From: Halorubrum amylolyticum
GTDB taxonomy: Archaea > Halobacteriota > Halobacteria > Halobacteriales > Haloferacaceae
DNA: 64,000 nucleotides
Direction of reading: 5' to 3'
Assembly: GCF_004114995.1 (NCBI RefSeq)
Contig: NZ_SDJP01000001.1
Span: forward strand, 124,001 to 188,000
Notes under the pieces: model-generated
What the model was told of the DNA's origin: nothing
Databases searched by the model: none
Seen by the model: only the letters and a program-made list of their open reading frames with translations
Made by a program: the position numbers and the translations under genes
Shown here: piece by piece, positions 37,262-45,406 of the stretch
Layout: every line of letters begins with the position of its first letter
How positions within the stretch are numbered: the first letter of the stretch is position 1

Positions 37262-37272
37262 CGCTTACAACG
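37262..37272 (+). promoter_or_regulatory. TATA-like box of J-domain gene
   Basis: CGCTTACAACG centred 26 bases before GTG 37293. Confidence 0.5.
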
Positions 37273-37292
37273 CTGGAGCCCCGAGAGCGCCC

Positions 37293-37856
37293 GTGACGAA
37301 CCGCGCGATCGTCGTCGGCATGGCGGCGACGTTCATCGGGCTGACGGCCCTCCTGCTCGTCGCCGGGGTGGTCGTCTCCCCCGTCCTGTTGGCGGTCGCC
37401 GCCCCGTTCGGTGTCGTCGCCTACTTCCTCTGGTACCACGCCAGCGGCCGGCTCCGGGACCGCGTCCGACGCGAGAGCGTGCGGGCCGGCCCCAGAGAAC
37501 GCGCGAGAGCCCGTCAGCGCGCGAGAGCCGCCGAGCACCGGCGGTCCGCCTACCGCTCGGCCGGCGCGACGGACGGCGGGTTCGGTCGCGGAGCGGCGGG
37601 GAACGGTCGCGGGGCTCGGTCCGCGTCCGGAGCCGGCGGCGCCAACGCTCGCGACCCACGCGACCGCGCCCCGCCGACGAGCGGGATGTCCGAGCGCGAG
37701 GCCTACGCGACGCTCGGGCTCGACCCGACCGCCGACACCGAGGCGATCCGGTCCGCGTACCGGAAGCGGGCGAAGCGGCTCCACCCCGACGGGGAAGACG
37801 GCGACGAGGCGGCGTTCAAGGAGCTGAACGAGGCGTACGAGCTGTTGACGGACTGA
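37293..37856 (+). CDS. Membrane-anchored J-domain (DnaJ-like) protein
   Basis: A 187-residue protein. The N-terminal 50 residues form two transmembrane segments ([20 protein letters not shown] and a second ending FLWYHA). An Arg/Ala/Gly-rich linker follows (about 52-128). The C-terminal 55 residues are a J-domain: [19 protein letters not shown], then [20 protein letters not shown], with the HPD tripeptide that stimulates Hsp70 (DnaK). It therefore probably recruits DnaK to the membrane. GTG start by TATA spacing and by the beginning of the hydrophobic region. It runs divergently from mutS. Confidence 0.88.
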   Translation: MTNRAIVVGMAATFIGLTALLLVAGVVVSPVLLAVAAPFGVVAYFLWYHASGRLRDRVRRESVRAGPRERARARQRARAAEHRRSAYRSAGATDGGFGRGAAGNGRGARSASGAGGANARDPRDRAPPTSGMSEREAYATLGLDPTADTEAIRSAYRKRAKRLHPDGEDGDEAAFKELNEAYELLTD

Positions 37857-37909
37857 CCGCGGTCTCGTCGGGAGCCCTCCGCTCCGCGGTCTCATCGGAA
37901 TTCCGCCGA

Positions 37910-38599
37910 TCACCGAGCGTCGGCGTCGCCGAGCGCCGCCGCGATCGCGGTCTCCGCCTCCGCGAGCTCCGCCCGCGTGTTGACGTTGGTGAACGTCCGT
38001 TCCGTGGTGCGTTCGCGGATCTCCGCGTCGCCGACGACGACGCGGTCGAGGTCGTCGATCGGCGCCAGCACCTTCCGGTCGCCGCGGGCGAGGGCGCGCT
38101 CGCAGGCGGCCGCCGTCGCCTCCGCGCGGTACACCGCCTGCGTCGTCTGGAGCCAGCGGTCGTCCAGCCGGGGGATCGCGGCCTCGCGTCCCGCGGCGTC
38201 GTCGGCGAGACCCGCGAGAAACCCCGGGTCGACGAACGGCATGTCGCAGGCGACGACGGCGACGTACTCGCCCGAGGCGGCCCGGCAGGCGTTCCGGATG
38301 CCCGCGACCGGTCCCAGATCGGGCTCGTCGTCGACCGCCCAGCGGCGAGGCAGCGGGAGGCCGTCGAGCGCGCCCTCGATCGCGTATCGCTGACCGGGCC
38401 GGCAGTTGATCACGAGCTCGTCGACGACCGGGTCGCCGCCGGCGGCGCGGTCGGCGCCCGGCGGAACGGGATCGTCGATGCCGGCGAGCCGGTTCCCGAC
38501 GCGCCGAATCATCGGCACGCCGGCGAGCGGAGCGACGGCCTTGTCCCGGTCGCCGAAGCGGGTCGATCGCCCCCCGGCAAGGATGGCTCCGGTGGTCAC
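37910..38599 (-). CDS. mobA: Molybdenum cofactor guanylyltransferase MobA-like
   Basis: A 229-residue nucleotidyltransferase. The family signature lies at the very start, [22 protein letters not shown] (residues about 4-25), where Lys and the glycines bind GTP. Then [34 protein letters not shown] (about 90), and [13 protein letters not shown] (about 112), whose Asp binds Mg. It converts Mo-molybdopterin and GTP to the Mo-guanine dinucleotide cofactor. GTG 38599 is used because upstream in-frame sequence is not conserved-looking. No other moco gene is in view. A broader MobA-like nucleotidyltransferase function (for example CTP-type) cannot be excluded. Confidence 0.85.
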   Translation of the reverse strand: MTTGAILAGGRSTRFGDRDKAVAPLAGVPMIRRVGNRLAGIDDPVPPGADRAAGGDPVVDELVINCRPGQRYAIEGALDGLPLPRRWAVDDEPDLGPVAGIRNACRAASGEYVAVVACDMPFVDPGFLAGLADDAAGREAAIPRLDDRWLQTTQAVYRAEATAAACERALARGDRKVLAPIDDLDRVVVGDAEIRERTTERTFTNVNTRAELAEAETAIAAALGDADAR

Positions 38600-38712
38600 G
38601 GATCGCCCCTCGGTCCCGAGGGACTTCGCGGTTGCGGTCGGCCGGGAGACCGGTCGGTGTCGCCGGCTTCGGACCGGATCGGCGATACCCTCCACCCCCG
38701 GCAAAGCGACCC

Positions 38713-38720
38713 GTTAAGTG
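38713..38720 (+). promoter_or_regulatory. TATA box of pdxS
   Basis: GTTAAGTG centred 27 bases before ATG 38743. Confidence 0.55.
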
Positions 38721-38742
38721 GCCGGCGACCCACCATTCCGTC

Positions 38743-39651
38743 ATGGCAGAGGCCACGGATCTGGAGGAGCTGAAGCGGGGGACCGACCTGGTCAAGCGCG
38801 GCTTCGCGCGGATGCAGAAGGGCGGGGTCATCATGGACGTCGTCACCCGCGAGCAGGCGCGGATCGCGGAGGACGCCGGCGCGGTCGCGGTGATGGCGCT
38901 GGAGGCCGTCCCGGCCGACATCCGCAAGCGCGGCGGCGTCGCGCGCATGCCCGACCCGAAGAACGTCACCGAAATCATCGACGAGGTGTCGATCCCGGTG
39001 ATGGGGAAATCGCGGATCGGCCACCGCAAGGAGGCGGAGATCCTGGAGTCGCTCGGCGTCGACATGATCGACGAGTCGGAGGTGCTCACGCCCGCCGACG
39101 ACGAGTACCACATCGACAAGCGGGAGTTCGCGTCGCCGTTCGTCTGCGGCGCCCGGGACCTCCCCGAGGCGCTCCGGCGGGTCCGCGAGGCCGCGGCGAT
39201 GATCCGGACGAAGGGCGAGGCCGGCACCGGCGACGTGAATCAGGCCGTCCAACACCAGCGCACCATCAAAAACCAGATCCGGACGCTCACCGGACTCAAC
39301 CACGAGGAGCGCGAGCGGTGGGCCCGCGAGCACGGCGCCCCCCGCGATCTGGTCCACGAGACCGCCGAGGCCGGCCGGCTCCCGGTCGTCAACTTCGCGG
39401 CCGGCGGCATCGCGACGCCGGCCGACGCCGCGCTGATGATGCACCACGGCTGCGACGGCATCTTCGTCGGGTCCGGCATCTTCGGCGCGGAGGACCCCGA
39501 GGCGATGGGCACCGCCATCGTCGAGGCCGTCAACAGCTGGGACGACCCCGACGAACTCGCCGACATCGCCGCCGGCATCGGCAAGGGGATGAAGGGCCAG
39601 TCGAACGAGGACATGGCCGACGAAGAGCAGCTGCAGGGCCGCGGCGTGTGA
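38743..39651 (+). CDS. pdxS: Pyridoxal 5'-phosphate synthase lyase subunit PdxS
   Basis: A 302-residue TIM-barrel enzyme. It condenses ribose 5-phosphate, glyceraldehyde 3-phosphate and ammonia to pyridoxal phosphate. Conserved blocks: [17 protein letters not shown] at the N-terminus, [14 protein letters not shown] (about 47-60), [12 protein letters not shown] with the catalytic-region Lys (about 84-95), [29 protein letters not shown] (about 157-169), [14 protein letters not shown], and the phosphate-binding GIFVGSGIF. The length equals the family norm. The glutaminase partner pdxT is not in the window next to it. Start by TATA spacing. Confidence 0.96.
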   Translation: MAEATDLEELKRGTDLVKRGFARMQKGGVIMDVVTREQARIAEDAGAVAVMALEAVPADIRKRGGVARMPDPKNVTEIIDEVSIPVMGKSRIGHRKEAEILESLGVDMIDESEVLTPADDEYHIDKREFASPFVCGARDLPEALRRVREAAAMIRTKGEAGTGDVNQAVQHQRTIKNQIRTLTGLNHEERERWAREHGAPRDLVHETAEAGRLPVVNFAAGGIATPADAALMMHHGCDGIFVGSGIFGAEDPEAMGTAIVEAVNSWDDPDELADIAAGIGKGMKGQSNEDMADEEQLQGRGV

Positions 39652-39671
39652 GCGAGCGCCCCGAGACCCAC

Positions 39672-39680
39672 GCTTAAGTC
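39672..39680 (+). promoter_or_regulatory. TATA box of pgi
   Basis: GCTTAAGTC centred 26 bases before ATG 39702. Confidence 0.55.
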
Positions 39681-39701
39681 CCGGTCGCTCCCACGTCCGG
39701 T

Positions 39702-40994
39702 ATGCACGTCGACCTCGGCAACGCCCTGGAGACGACACCGGGGCTCACAGAGGAGACCTTGGAGCGACTCGATTCGCGGGTCGCGGACGCGCACGAGCGA
39801 ATCGCCGCCGGCATGGCCGACGACGAGTTCGGCTACGCCGCCCTGAACCTTCCGGAGGCGACCGACCCGGACGCGATCCGCGACGCGACCGCCCGGTTCG
39901 ACCGTCCCGAAGCGGTTCTGACGGTCGGCATCGGCGGGAGCGCGCTCGGCGCGGCGACAATCGCGAACGCCCTCGAAAGCGACGTGGACGCGTACTTCCT
40001 CGACAACGTCGACCCGGACGAGACCCGGGCGCTGCTCGACCGCCTCCCTCTCGACGACACCGTCGTCACCGTCGTCTCGAAGTCGGGGACGACGGCGGAG
40101 ACGCTCGCGAACTTCCTCGTCGTCCGCGAGGCGATGACCGAGGCGGGCGTCGACTGGACCGAGCGCACCCTCGTCACGACCGGCCAAGAGGGAAACCTCC
40201 GTGCGCTCGCCGACGCCCACGACCTCCCCGCGCTCGACGTGCCGGACGGGGTGCCGGGGCGCTTCTCCGCGCTCTCGACGGTCGGGCTCGCGGTGCCGGC
40301 GCTGCAGGGCCACGACATCGAGGCGATCCTCGCGGGCGGGCGCGACGGGATGGAGGGCCTGTCGGGGTCGCTGTTCGAGACGCCCGCGTACGCCTACGGC
40401 GCGGCGACGTACGCGCTCGCGGAGCGCGGCGCGCTCACGAACGCCGTGATGCCGTACGCGGAGTCGCTGGAGACGTTCGCCGAGTGGTTCGCCCAGCTGT
40501 GGGCCGAGAGCCTCGGGAAGGACGGGCTCGGCCAGACCCCCGCCCGCGCGCTCGGCGCGACCGACCAGCACTCGCAGCTCCAGTTATACCGCGCCGGCCC
40601 GCCGGACAAGCTCGTCTCGCTGATCCGCCCGACCGAGCGCGCCGAGACCGCGATTCCGAAGACCGACCTCGACGGGCTGGCGTACCTCGGCGGCTCGTCG
40701 CTCGGCGACCTGCTGGACGCCGAGTTCGAGGCGACCGAGGCGAGCCTCGCGGCCGCCGACGTGCCGAACCTCCGCGTCGAGATCGACCGCGTCGACGAGC
40801 GGGGGCTCGGCGAGCTGCTGTACGCGATGGAGGCCGCCTGCGTGCTGTACGGCGAGCTCGCGAGCGTCTCGACGTTCACCCAGCCCGCGGTCGAGTGGGG
40901 GAAGAAGGCGGCGCGGGGGCTGCTCGGCGGCGGCGACTTCCCGGAGGCAGACGCCGTGGCCGACAAGCGCGAACTGCGGATCGACGGGTCCTGA
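39702..40994 (+). CDS. pgi: Glucose-6-phosphate isomerase
   Basis: A 430-residue SIS-fold enzyme interconverting glucose 6-phosphate and fructose 6-phosphate. Hallmarks: TVGIGGSALGAATIANAL (about 75-92), VVSKSGTTAETLANFLVVREA (about 125-145) for phosphate binding, SALSTVGLAVPALQG, WAESLGKDG (about 268), and GATDQHSQLQLYRAGP (about 285-300), which contains the catalytic His. It serves gluconeogenesis and the semi-phosphorylative pathways in haloarchaea. It is monocistronic with its own TATA box; the neighbouring pdxS is unrelated. Confidence 0.95.
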   Translation: MHVDLGNALETTPGLTEETLERLDSRVADAHERIAAGMADDEFGYAALNLPEATDPDAIRDATARFDRPEAVLTVGIGGSALGAATIANALESDVDAYFLDNVDPDETRALLDRLPLDDTVVTVVSKSGTTAETLANFLVVREAMTEAGVDWTERTLVTTGQEGNLRALADAHDLPALDVPDGVPGRFSALSTVGLAVPALQGHDIEAILAGGRDGMEGLSGSLFETPAYAYGAATYALAERGALTNAVMPYAESLETFAEWFAQLWAESLGKDGLGQTPARALGATDQHSQLQLYRAGPPDKLVSLIRPTERAETAIPKTDLDGLAYLGGSSLGDLLDAEFEATEASLAAADVPNLRVEIDRVDERGLGELLYAMEAACVLYGELASVSTFTQPAVEWGKKAARGLLGGGDFPEADAVADKRELRIDGS

Positions 40995-41074
40995 GGCGGG
41001 CGGGTCACAGGAGTTCGGTGCGGCGCTGTCCCGCGAGGTCCCTCGCGAGACCGCCACCGTTCCCCTTTCGGTGC

Positions 41075-41083
41075 CAATAAACC
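41075..41083 (+). promoter_or_regulatory. TATA box of CPBP protease gene
   Basis: CAATAAACC centred 27 bases before ATG 41106. Confidence 0.55.
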
Positions 41084-41105
41084 GCCGCGAACCGTATCGC
41101 CGTCG

Positions 41106-41834
41106 ATGAGCGAGTCGCCCCCAGAGCCGGTGAACCGGGTCCTCCGCGTCGTCAGCGCCGCGTTCGCGGTCGTCTTCGCCCTCCTCGTCGCCAGCGCCGT
41201 GACGAATCCCGCCGCGCAGCTCGCGGTGTCGCTGGGACTCGTCGGCGAGGGGACGACCGGGCTCCAGGTACTTCGGACCCTGCTGCAGTTCGTCGGGTTC
41301 CTCGCCGCGGCGGTCGGCTACCTCGCGATCACCGACCAGCGGGGCCTCGTGGGCGTCTCGCGGCCGACGCTCCGGGACGCCGGGCTCATCCTCGGCGGAG
41401 GGATCGTCCTGTTCGCGTTCCAGTACGGCGCGCTGTTCGCGCTCGGACGGGTCGGACTCACCACCGGACAGAACCAGGCGGTCGTCCCCGCCGGCGACCC
41501 CGTGACCTACTACCTCGTCATGATCGCCGTGTCGCTGCTCGTGGTCGGGCCGGTCGAGGAGGCGCTGTTCCGCGGCGCCGTGCAGGGCGGGCTCCGGCGC
41601 GCGTTCGACGCCGCGCCGGCGATCCTGATCGCGAGCCTCATGTTCGGGCTGATCCACCTCCCCTCCGTCTCCGGTACGCCGGGCCAACAGTGGGCCTACG
41701 TCGCCGTCGTCGTCGTGCTGGGCGCGGTGCTCGGCGTCCTCTACGAGCGCACGGGGAACGTGCTCGTTCCCGGACTGGCTCACGGCGTGTACAACGCCGT
41801 CATCTACGTCGTGTTGCTCGCGCAGTCGCTGTGA
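41106..41834 (+). CDS. CPBP-family intramembrane metalloprotease
   Basis: A 242-residue membrane protein with about six to seven TM segments. CPBP/CAAX-protease motifs are present in order: GPVEEALFRGAVQGGL (EExxxR, about 148-163), SLMFGLIHLP (FxxxH, about 179-188), and PGLAHGVYNAVIY (HxxxN/D, about 222-234). Eukaryotic relatives cleave prenylated CAAX proteins; archaeal and bacterial members have varied or unknown substrates, including surface-protein processing. Start chosen by the TATA box. Stands alone upstream of dispersed repeat copy B. Confidence 0.9.
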   Translation: MSESPPEPVNRVLRVVSAAFAVVFALLVASAVTNPAAQLAVSLGLVGEGTTGLQVLRTLLQFVGFLAAAVGYLAITDQRGLVGVSRPTLRDAGLILGGGIVLFAFQYGALFALGRVGLTTGQNQAVVPAGDPVTYYLVMIAVSLLVVGPVEEALFRGAVQGGLRRAFDAAPAILIASLMFGLIHLPSVSGTPGQQWAYVAVVVVLGAVLGVLYERTGNVLVPGLAHGVYNAVIYVVLLAQSL

Positions 41835-41860
41835 TACGTCGCCGCCGGTGACGAGAACGC

Positions 41861-42217
41861 TCCCAAAGCCCCAGCCGATCGGCCGTACGTGATCGCTGGC
41901 TCGACAGTGAACACCGCCAAAGCCCCAGCCGCGACGACTCGCGCGACTCGCTGCGCGCTTCAGTCGCTCACTCCGTTCGCTCCTTGCAGTGCTTGCGTCG
42001 CCGTGCTTCGTCCTCGCGGCAGTGAGGCGCTTCGCGCCTCTGGCAGCCGGCGGCGAAGCCGCCGGCGACTGCCCCTTTGAGTCCCCACCCGACCGCCCCG
42101 CACAGCCTCACACCTCCCCAGCCTCGCGGCTCGCTCGGGGCTCCCTTCGGTCGCCCACGTCGCTCACCGCGTCCCTCGCGCGTGCGACTCGCAGCCCGAC
42201 GGCTGCTCGTCGGCACG
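41861..42217 (+). repeat. Dispersed haloarchaeal repeat, copy B
   Basis: Forward copy of the element also at 26173-26526 (reverse) and 54465-54734. It has two CAAAGCCCCAGCCG termini about 55 bases apart (41864 and 41918), like copy A. The interior has inverted repeats such as GGCGCTTCGCGCCTC and GCCGGCGGCGAAGCCGCCGGC. It fills the gap between the CPBP gene and nurA; open frames through it are not credible proteins. Confidence 0.85.
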
Positions 42218-42240
42218 CGCCGACCGCGTCGACGGGTCGT

Positions 42241-43533
42241 TTAATACGGCTCCTTCCCCCACCGCCGGTCGTCGTAGGTCGCCTGCTGGTCGCTGTCGAA
42301 TCGCTCCTCGAACTTCCGGCGGAGCGCGGCCTTCTCGCTCGCCGAGATCCGCGCCAGCTCGTCGGCCTTGCCGACCGCCTCCGGCGGCCCCCGGGTGGTC
42401 GCCACGTCGGCGAGGACCTGCCGGGTGAGCCGGTCGCGGGTCTCGGCGTCGCGCGCGAACGCGTACGGCGCCTCCAGCTTGTAGGTCACGTCGGTCCGCG
42501 GGTCGTACACGACCATGAACGTCGGCTCGTACAGCTCCGGGTCGAGCTCGCGCTCGATCCCGAGCGCGTCGCCGTCGGCGGCCATCGTCGCGTCGGCGCC
42601 GCCCCGACTGCGGAACCACGTGGTGAAGGTGAGTTCGTCGTCGACGCGGTCGGATCGGCCGCCCCGATCGCCTCCGCCGTCCCGGGTGCCGCCACCGTCA
42701 CCGTCGCCCTCGCGCCGCTCCAAGAGGCGGGTGAAAAGCGCCGTGTCGTCGGGCCACGGCGGCTCGACGCCCTTCCGGGCCAGCGCGCGGACGATCGTCC
42801 CGCTGGAGGGATTCTTCACGAAGCCGGCCAGCGGCACGTCGCGCTCGACGAACCGCTCGACGAGCCGGACGTACTTCTCGACGACCGCGCGGGGCTTCGC
42901 CTCGCGGGCGAGCGCCCCGAGCTCGGGGTTGCGGTCGTCCCACGTGAACAGCTCCTTCGGGTAGATCGGACCGTCAAGGACGAGCAGGTCGTCGACCGCG
43001 TCGGCGTGATCGAGCGCGTGGGTCCCCTCGGCGAGGTATAAGGCGAGCGCGTGGACGACCCCCTCAGCGTACCGGTTCACTCTGGGGGCGTGGAGCACGC
43101 GCTGGCGGGTGTGACCGCCGTCGCGCTCGCGCCACTCGCCGTCGAAGCTCGCGGTCGAGTCGCCGGCGTGGACGGTCGCGACGATCGTCCGGTTGCGGTG
43201 GAGGTCCAGATCGCTCGGCGCGCTCGCCATCGCGGCGTGGGCCACGTCGACGACGAGCCCGTTCTTGAACGTCGTCGGGTTGATCGTGCCGGAGTCGAGC
43301 CCGTGGACCGTCTCGAACGGGCGGTCGGTGAGGGCGGCGTCGTCGATGGGCGCCCGCCGGCGCTCGTGACCGTCGAGGGGTTCGATCACGACCCGCCCGT
43401 CGCGGCGGAGCTCGGGGAGCCAGTCGCGCCACACCCGTCCCGCGAGGTCGTCGTGATCGGTCGTGTCCACGTCGCCCGCGATGCCGTACGCGAGCTGCGC
43501 GATGTTCTCGACGTGGATCGGATCGAGCGTCAC
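42241..43533 (-). CDS. nurA: DNA double-strand break repair nuclease NurA
   Basis: A 430-residue NurA-domain nuclease. Conserved sites: HGLDSGTINPTTFKNGLVVDVAHAA (about 75-99), where the Asp coordinates Mn, then RTIVATVHA and LLVLDGPIYPKELF (about 183-196) with the second metal-binding Asp. Next come VPLAGFVKNPSSGTIVRAL (about 233) and FMVVYDPRTDVTYKLEAPYAF (about 348-368). A Gly/Asp/Arg-rich insert (about 275-300) looks disordered. NurA works with HerA helicase, Mre11 and Rad50 in end resection; herA is not adjacent here. Start ATG 43533 is 27 bases from a TATA box. Confidence 0.9.
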   Translation of the reverse strand: MTLDPIHVENIAQLAYGIAGDVDTTDHDDLAGRVWRDWLPELRRDGRVVIEPLDGHERRRAPIDDAALTDRPFETVHGLDSGTINPTTFKNGLVVDVAHAAMASAPSDLDLHRNRTIVATVHAGDSTASFDGEWRERDGGHTRQRVLHAPRVNRYAEGVVHALALYLAEGTHALDHADAVDDLLVLDGPIYPKELFTWDDRNPELGALAREAKPRAVVEKYVRLVERFVERDVPLAGFVKNPSSGTIVRALARKGVEPPWPDDTALFTRLLERREGDGDGGGTRDGGGDRGGRSDRVDDELTFTTWFRSRGGADATMAADGDALGIERELDPELYEPTFMVVYDPRTDVTYKLEAPYAFARDAETRDRLTRQVLADVATTRGPPEAVGKADELARISASEKAALRRKFEERFDSDQQATYDDRRWGKEPY

Positions 43534-43554
43534 GGCCGTACTGGGCGCCGAGGT

Positions 43555-43564
43555 AACTTAAAAG
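43555..43564 (-). promoter_or_regulatory. TATA box of nurA
   Basis: CTTTTAAGTT on the reverse strand, centred 27 bases before ATG 43533. Confidence 0.65.
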
Positions 43565-43692
43565 CGTTCGGCCGCGGCGCCGATCCTGCCGGAACCGGTG
43601 GCCGCTGAACGCGTTGGAGAGCCCTCCTCGCGGAGTATCAGAAGAAATACTCGGAAACCAACCTTTTTTGCCGGATCTCCGCTTCCCCGACT

Positions 43693-44310
43693 ATGGCCGA
43701 ATCAACGGTCGGGTCGATCGAGGGGAACGACGACCCGTCGGGGGTAGGGGGGCATCGTCCGTCAGGACCGGTGGAGAAGGTTCGAGAGGTCGTCCGGTAC
43801 ATTCCGGACGGCACGACGATTCCGAAGGAGATGTGGGGCGGGCGGCACCGGAACATCCTGATCGCGATCGTGGTGCAGGTGCCGCTGCTCATCGCGTTGG
43901 GGCTGTACGAGGGGACCGAGTCGCTCACCGGGGCGGAGATCCCGGCGGCCCCGGCGTGGATGCTCGGCGGGTTCACCGCCCTCATCCTCGGAACCGCGGC
44001 GCTGTCGAACTGGTCTCGGCTCGGCCGCCGCCAGCGGACGGTGCTCGCGGCGTTCAGCGCGATGACGGTGTCGATGGCGCTCGTCAAGCTCTCGGGGGAT
44101 ACATCGAGGCGCACTTCCACTTTTTCGTGTTCGTCGCCGTCCTCGCGCTCGATGTCGCAGGCGACCGCCGAGGCCGACTCGCTCGCCGAGCGGGCGGAGC
44201 GGCTTCAGGCGCTGCTCCGGGGGTTCGAGATCGGCGACGAATCGCCGGACGACCCGCCGGCGTCGGGAGCACGCAACGTCGCCGTGGGCGACGGCGGACA
44301 GGCGAACTGA
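43693..44310 (+). pseudogene. Decayed haloarchaeal membrane sensor (transducer/kinase N-terminus)
   Basis: A 205-residue open frame. The start resembles haloarchaeal methyl-accepting transducers or sensors: EKVREVVRYIPDGTTIPKEMW, a TM (about 55-72), a second TM region (about 92-110) and a third (AAFSAMTVSMALVKLSG). After a G-run (44094-44098) the next frame continues the family's YIEAHFHFFVFVAVLAL, whereas this frame reads a Ser-rich nonsense stretch. From 44152 the original frame again gives a coiled coil (AEADSLAERAERLQALLRG). This implies a one-base deletion in the G-run plus loss of the rest of the sensor region and of the signalling domain. A TTTTTT promoter-like run (43664-43669) remains. 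A sequencing indel would explain the frameshift but not the missing domain. Confidence 0.65.
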
Positions 44311-44327
44311 GACGGCGGCCCGCGGCG

Positions 44328-44783
44328 CTACTCGCTTTTTCTGACCGCATCGACGACGGCCTCGAACACCGGCAGCGCCCGCTTCACCTGCACGCCGTCC
44401 TCGACGAACACCAGCGTCCGCGGCGGCCGGACCGCCTTCGGCCTGACGCGGAGCCCCGCGTCCTCGGCGGCGTCAGCGGCGACCGCGGGGAGGTCGGGGG
44501 TGTCGTCCGCATCGCCCTCCCCGGAGCTCGCGACGAACTCGAGCCGGAGCCGGTCCGGCTGGACGTAGACCTCGGCGATGAGGTCCTCGCGTTCCTTGTC
44601 CTCCACCTCGCTTTCCTCGCCGCCGCGAATCACCTCGTACGCGAGCGCGCCGTCCGGAGTCGGCTCGGCGTCGGGGTCGGCGCGGGCCAGCGCGAGGTCC
44701 CGCAGGCGCCCCTCGTTGCCGGAGAGCTCCGAGGCGAGCAGCTGGCCGATCCGGACCCCGTCGGTCAGTCGGTCGTCGACCAT
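44328..44783 (-). CDS. Conserved haloarchaeal protein downstream of DUF2240 gene
   Basis: A 151-residue acidic protein. ATG 44783 overlaps the upstream stop by one base (TGATG), so it is translationally coupled. The predicted fold is alpha/beta: an N-terminal helix (RIGQLLASELSGNEGRL), beta strands around DGALAYEVIRGG and LIAEVYVQPDRLRLEF, then LRVRPKAVRPPRTLVFVEDG, and a C-terminal helix. No TM or known motif. Pairing with a DUF2240 gene suggests a shared, unknown role. Longer readings in the same frame run through the neighbouring gene and are not real. Confidence 0.7.
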   Translation of the reverse strand: MVDDRLTDGVRIGQLLASELSGNEGRLRDLALARADPDAEPTPDGALAYEVIRGGEESEVEDKEREDLIAEVYVQPDRLRLEFVASSGEGDADDTPDLPAVAADAAEDAGLRVRPKAVRPPRTLVFVEDGVQVKRALPVFEAVVDAVRKSE

Positions 44784-45295
44784 CACTCGGCCTCCGCGTC
44801 GCCGGTCGTCGCGTCGGCCCCGGCGTCCTCCTCGCCGACCCCGTCGCCGGCGGCGGCCAACTCCTCCCGAACGTCGGCGGCGAGGTGGTCGACCGCGGCG
44901 CCGTGCTCCTTCGCGACGAGGACCGCGGCGGCCTCGATGCTGACCGCGAGCGCGCGCTGGCGCTCGTTGATGGCGGCGACCGCGCGCTGCTTCTCGACGC
45001 CGGCGGCGACGATCGCGTCGAGCGCGGTCTCGAAGGTGGACTGCTCGCGGAGGATCGCCTCGTCGGGGGTGAACCCCTCGGGGACGGTCACGCCCGCCGG
45101 GTCGAACCGGGCAACGAGGTCGCCGTCCGCCTCGGCGACCAGCCCGCGCCCGACCGCGACGTCGACGAGCCGCTTCGCCTGATCCGGGGAGAACCAGTCC
45201 CGATCGAGCGACAGCGCGACGACGAACTCCCCCTCGCCCAACCGCTCCGTCGCTCGCTGTTTGAAGGGCACGGCGACGGCGACCTCGAGGCTCAT
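44783..45295 (-). CDS. DUF2240 family protein
   Basis: A 170-residue protein. The conserved core is MSLEVAVAVPFKQRATERLGEGEFVVALSLDRDWFSPDQAKRLVDVAVGRGLV (residues 1-53 in outline), a winged-helix-like module found across euryarchaea as DUF2240. A beta segment VARFDPAGVTVPEGFTPDE and a helical region (about 80-140) follow, then a disordered acidic tail. Function unknown; the HTH-like start suggests nucleic-acid binding. TATA box about 30 bases upstream; first gene of a two-gene unit. Confidence 0.82.
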   Translation of the reverse strand: MSLEVAVAVPFKQRATERLGEGEFVVALSLDRDWFSPDQAKRLVDVAVGRGLVAEADGDLVARFDPAGVTVPEGFTPDEAILREQSTFETALDAIVAAGVEKQRAVAAINERQRALAVSIEAAAVLVAKEHGAAVDHLAADVREELAAAGDGVGEEDAGADATTGDAEAE

Positions 45296-45320
45296 GTGCG
45301 AATCGGGGGGCGTCGACGGC

Positions 45321-45330
45321 GGTAAACCTA
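45321..45330 (-). promoter_or_regulatory. TATA box of DUF2240 operon
   Basis: TAGGTTTACC on the reverse strand, centred about 30 bases before ATG 45295. Confidence 0.5.
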
Positions 45331-45406
45331 CCGGAGTGGGCGTTCGGAAAACTGGATGGCGGCGGGAGAGTCGACGTCAATCGCCGTCAGCCGCTGTCAG
45401 CCGTCG

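Noticed and set aside
37143..39227. Upstream extension of the mutS reading frame
   Set aside because: Runs antisense through the J-protein, mobA and pdxS region; the TATA box fixes ATG 37142.
41989..43041. Forward open frames through dispersed repeat B and opposite nurA
   Set aside because: They read repeat DNA and then antisense sequence; nurA on the reverse strand is the real gene.
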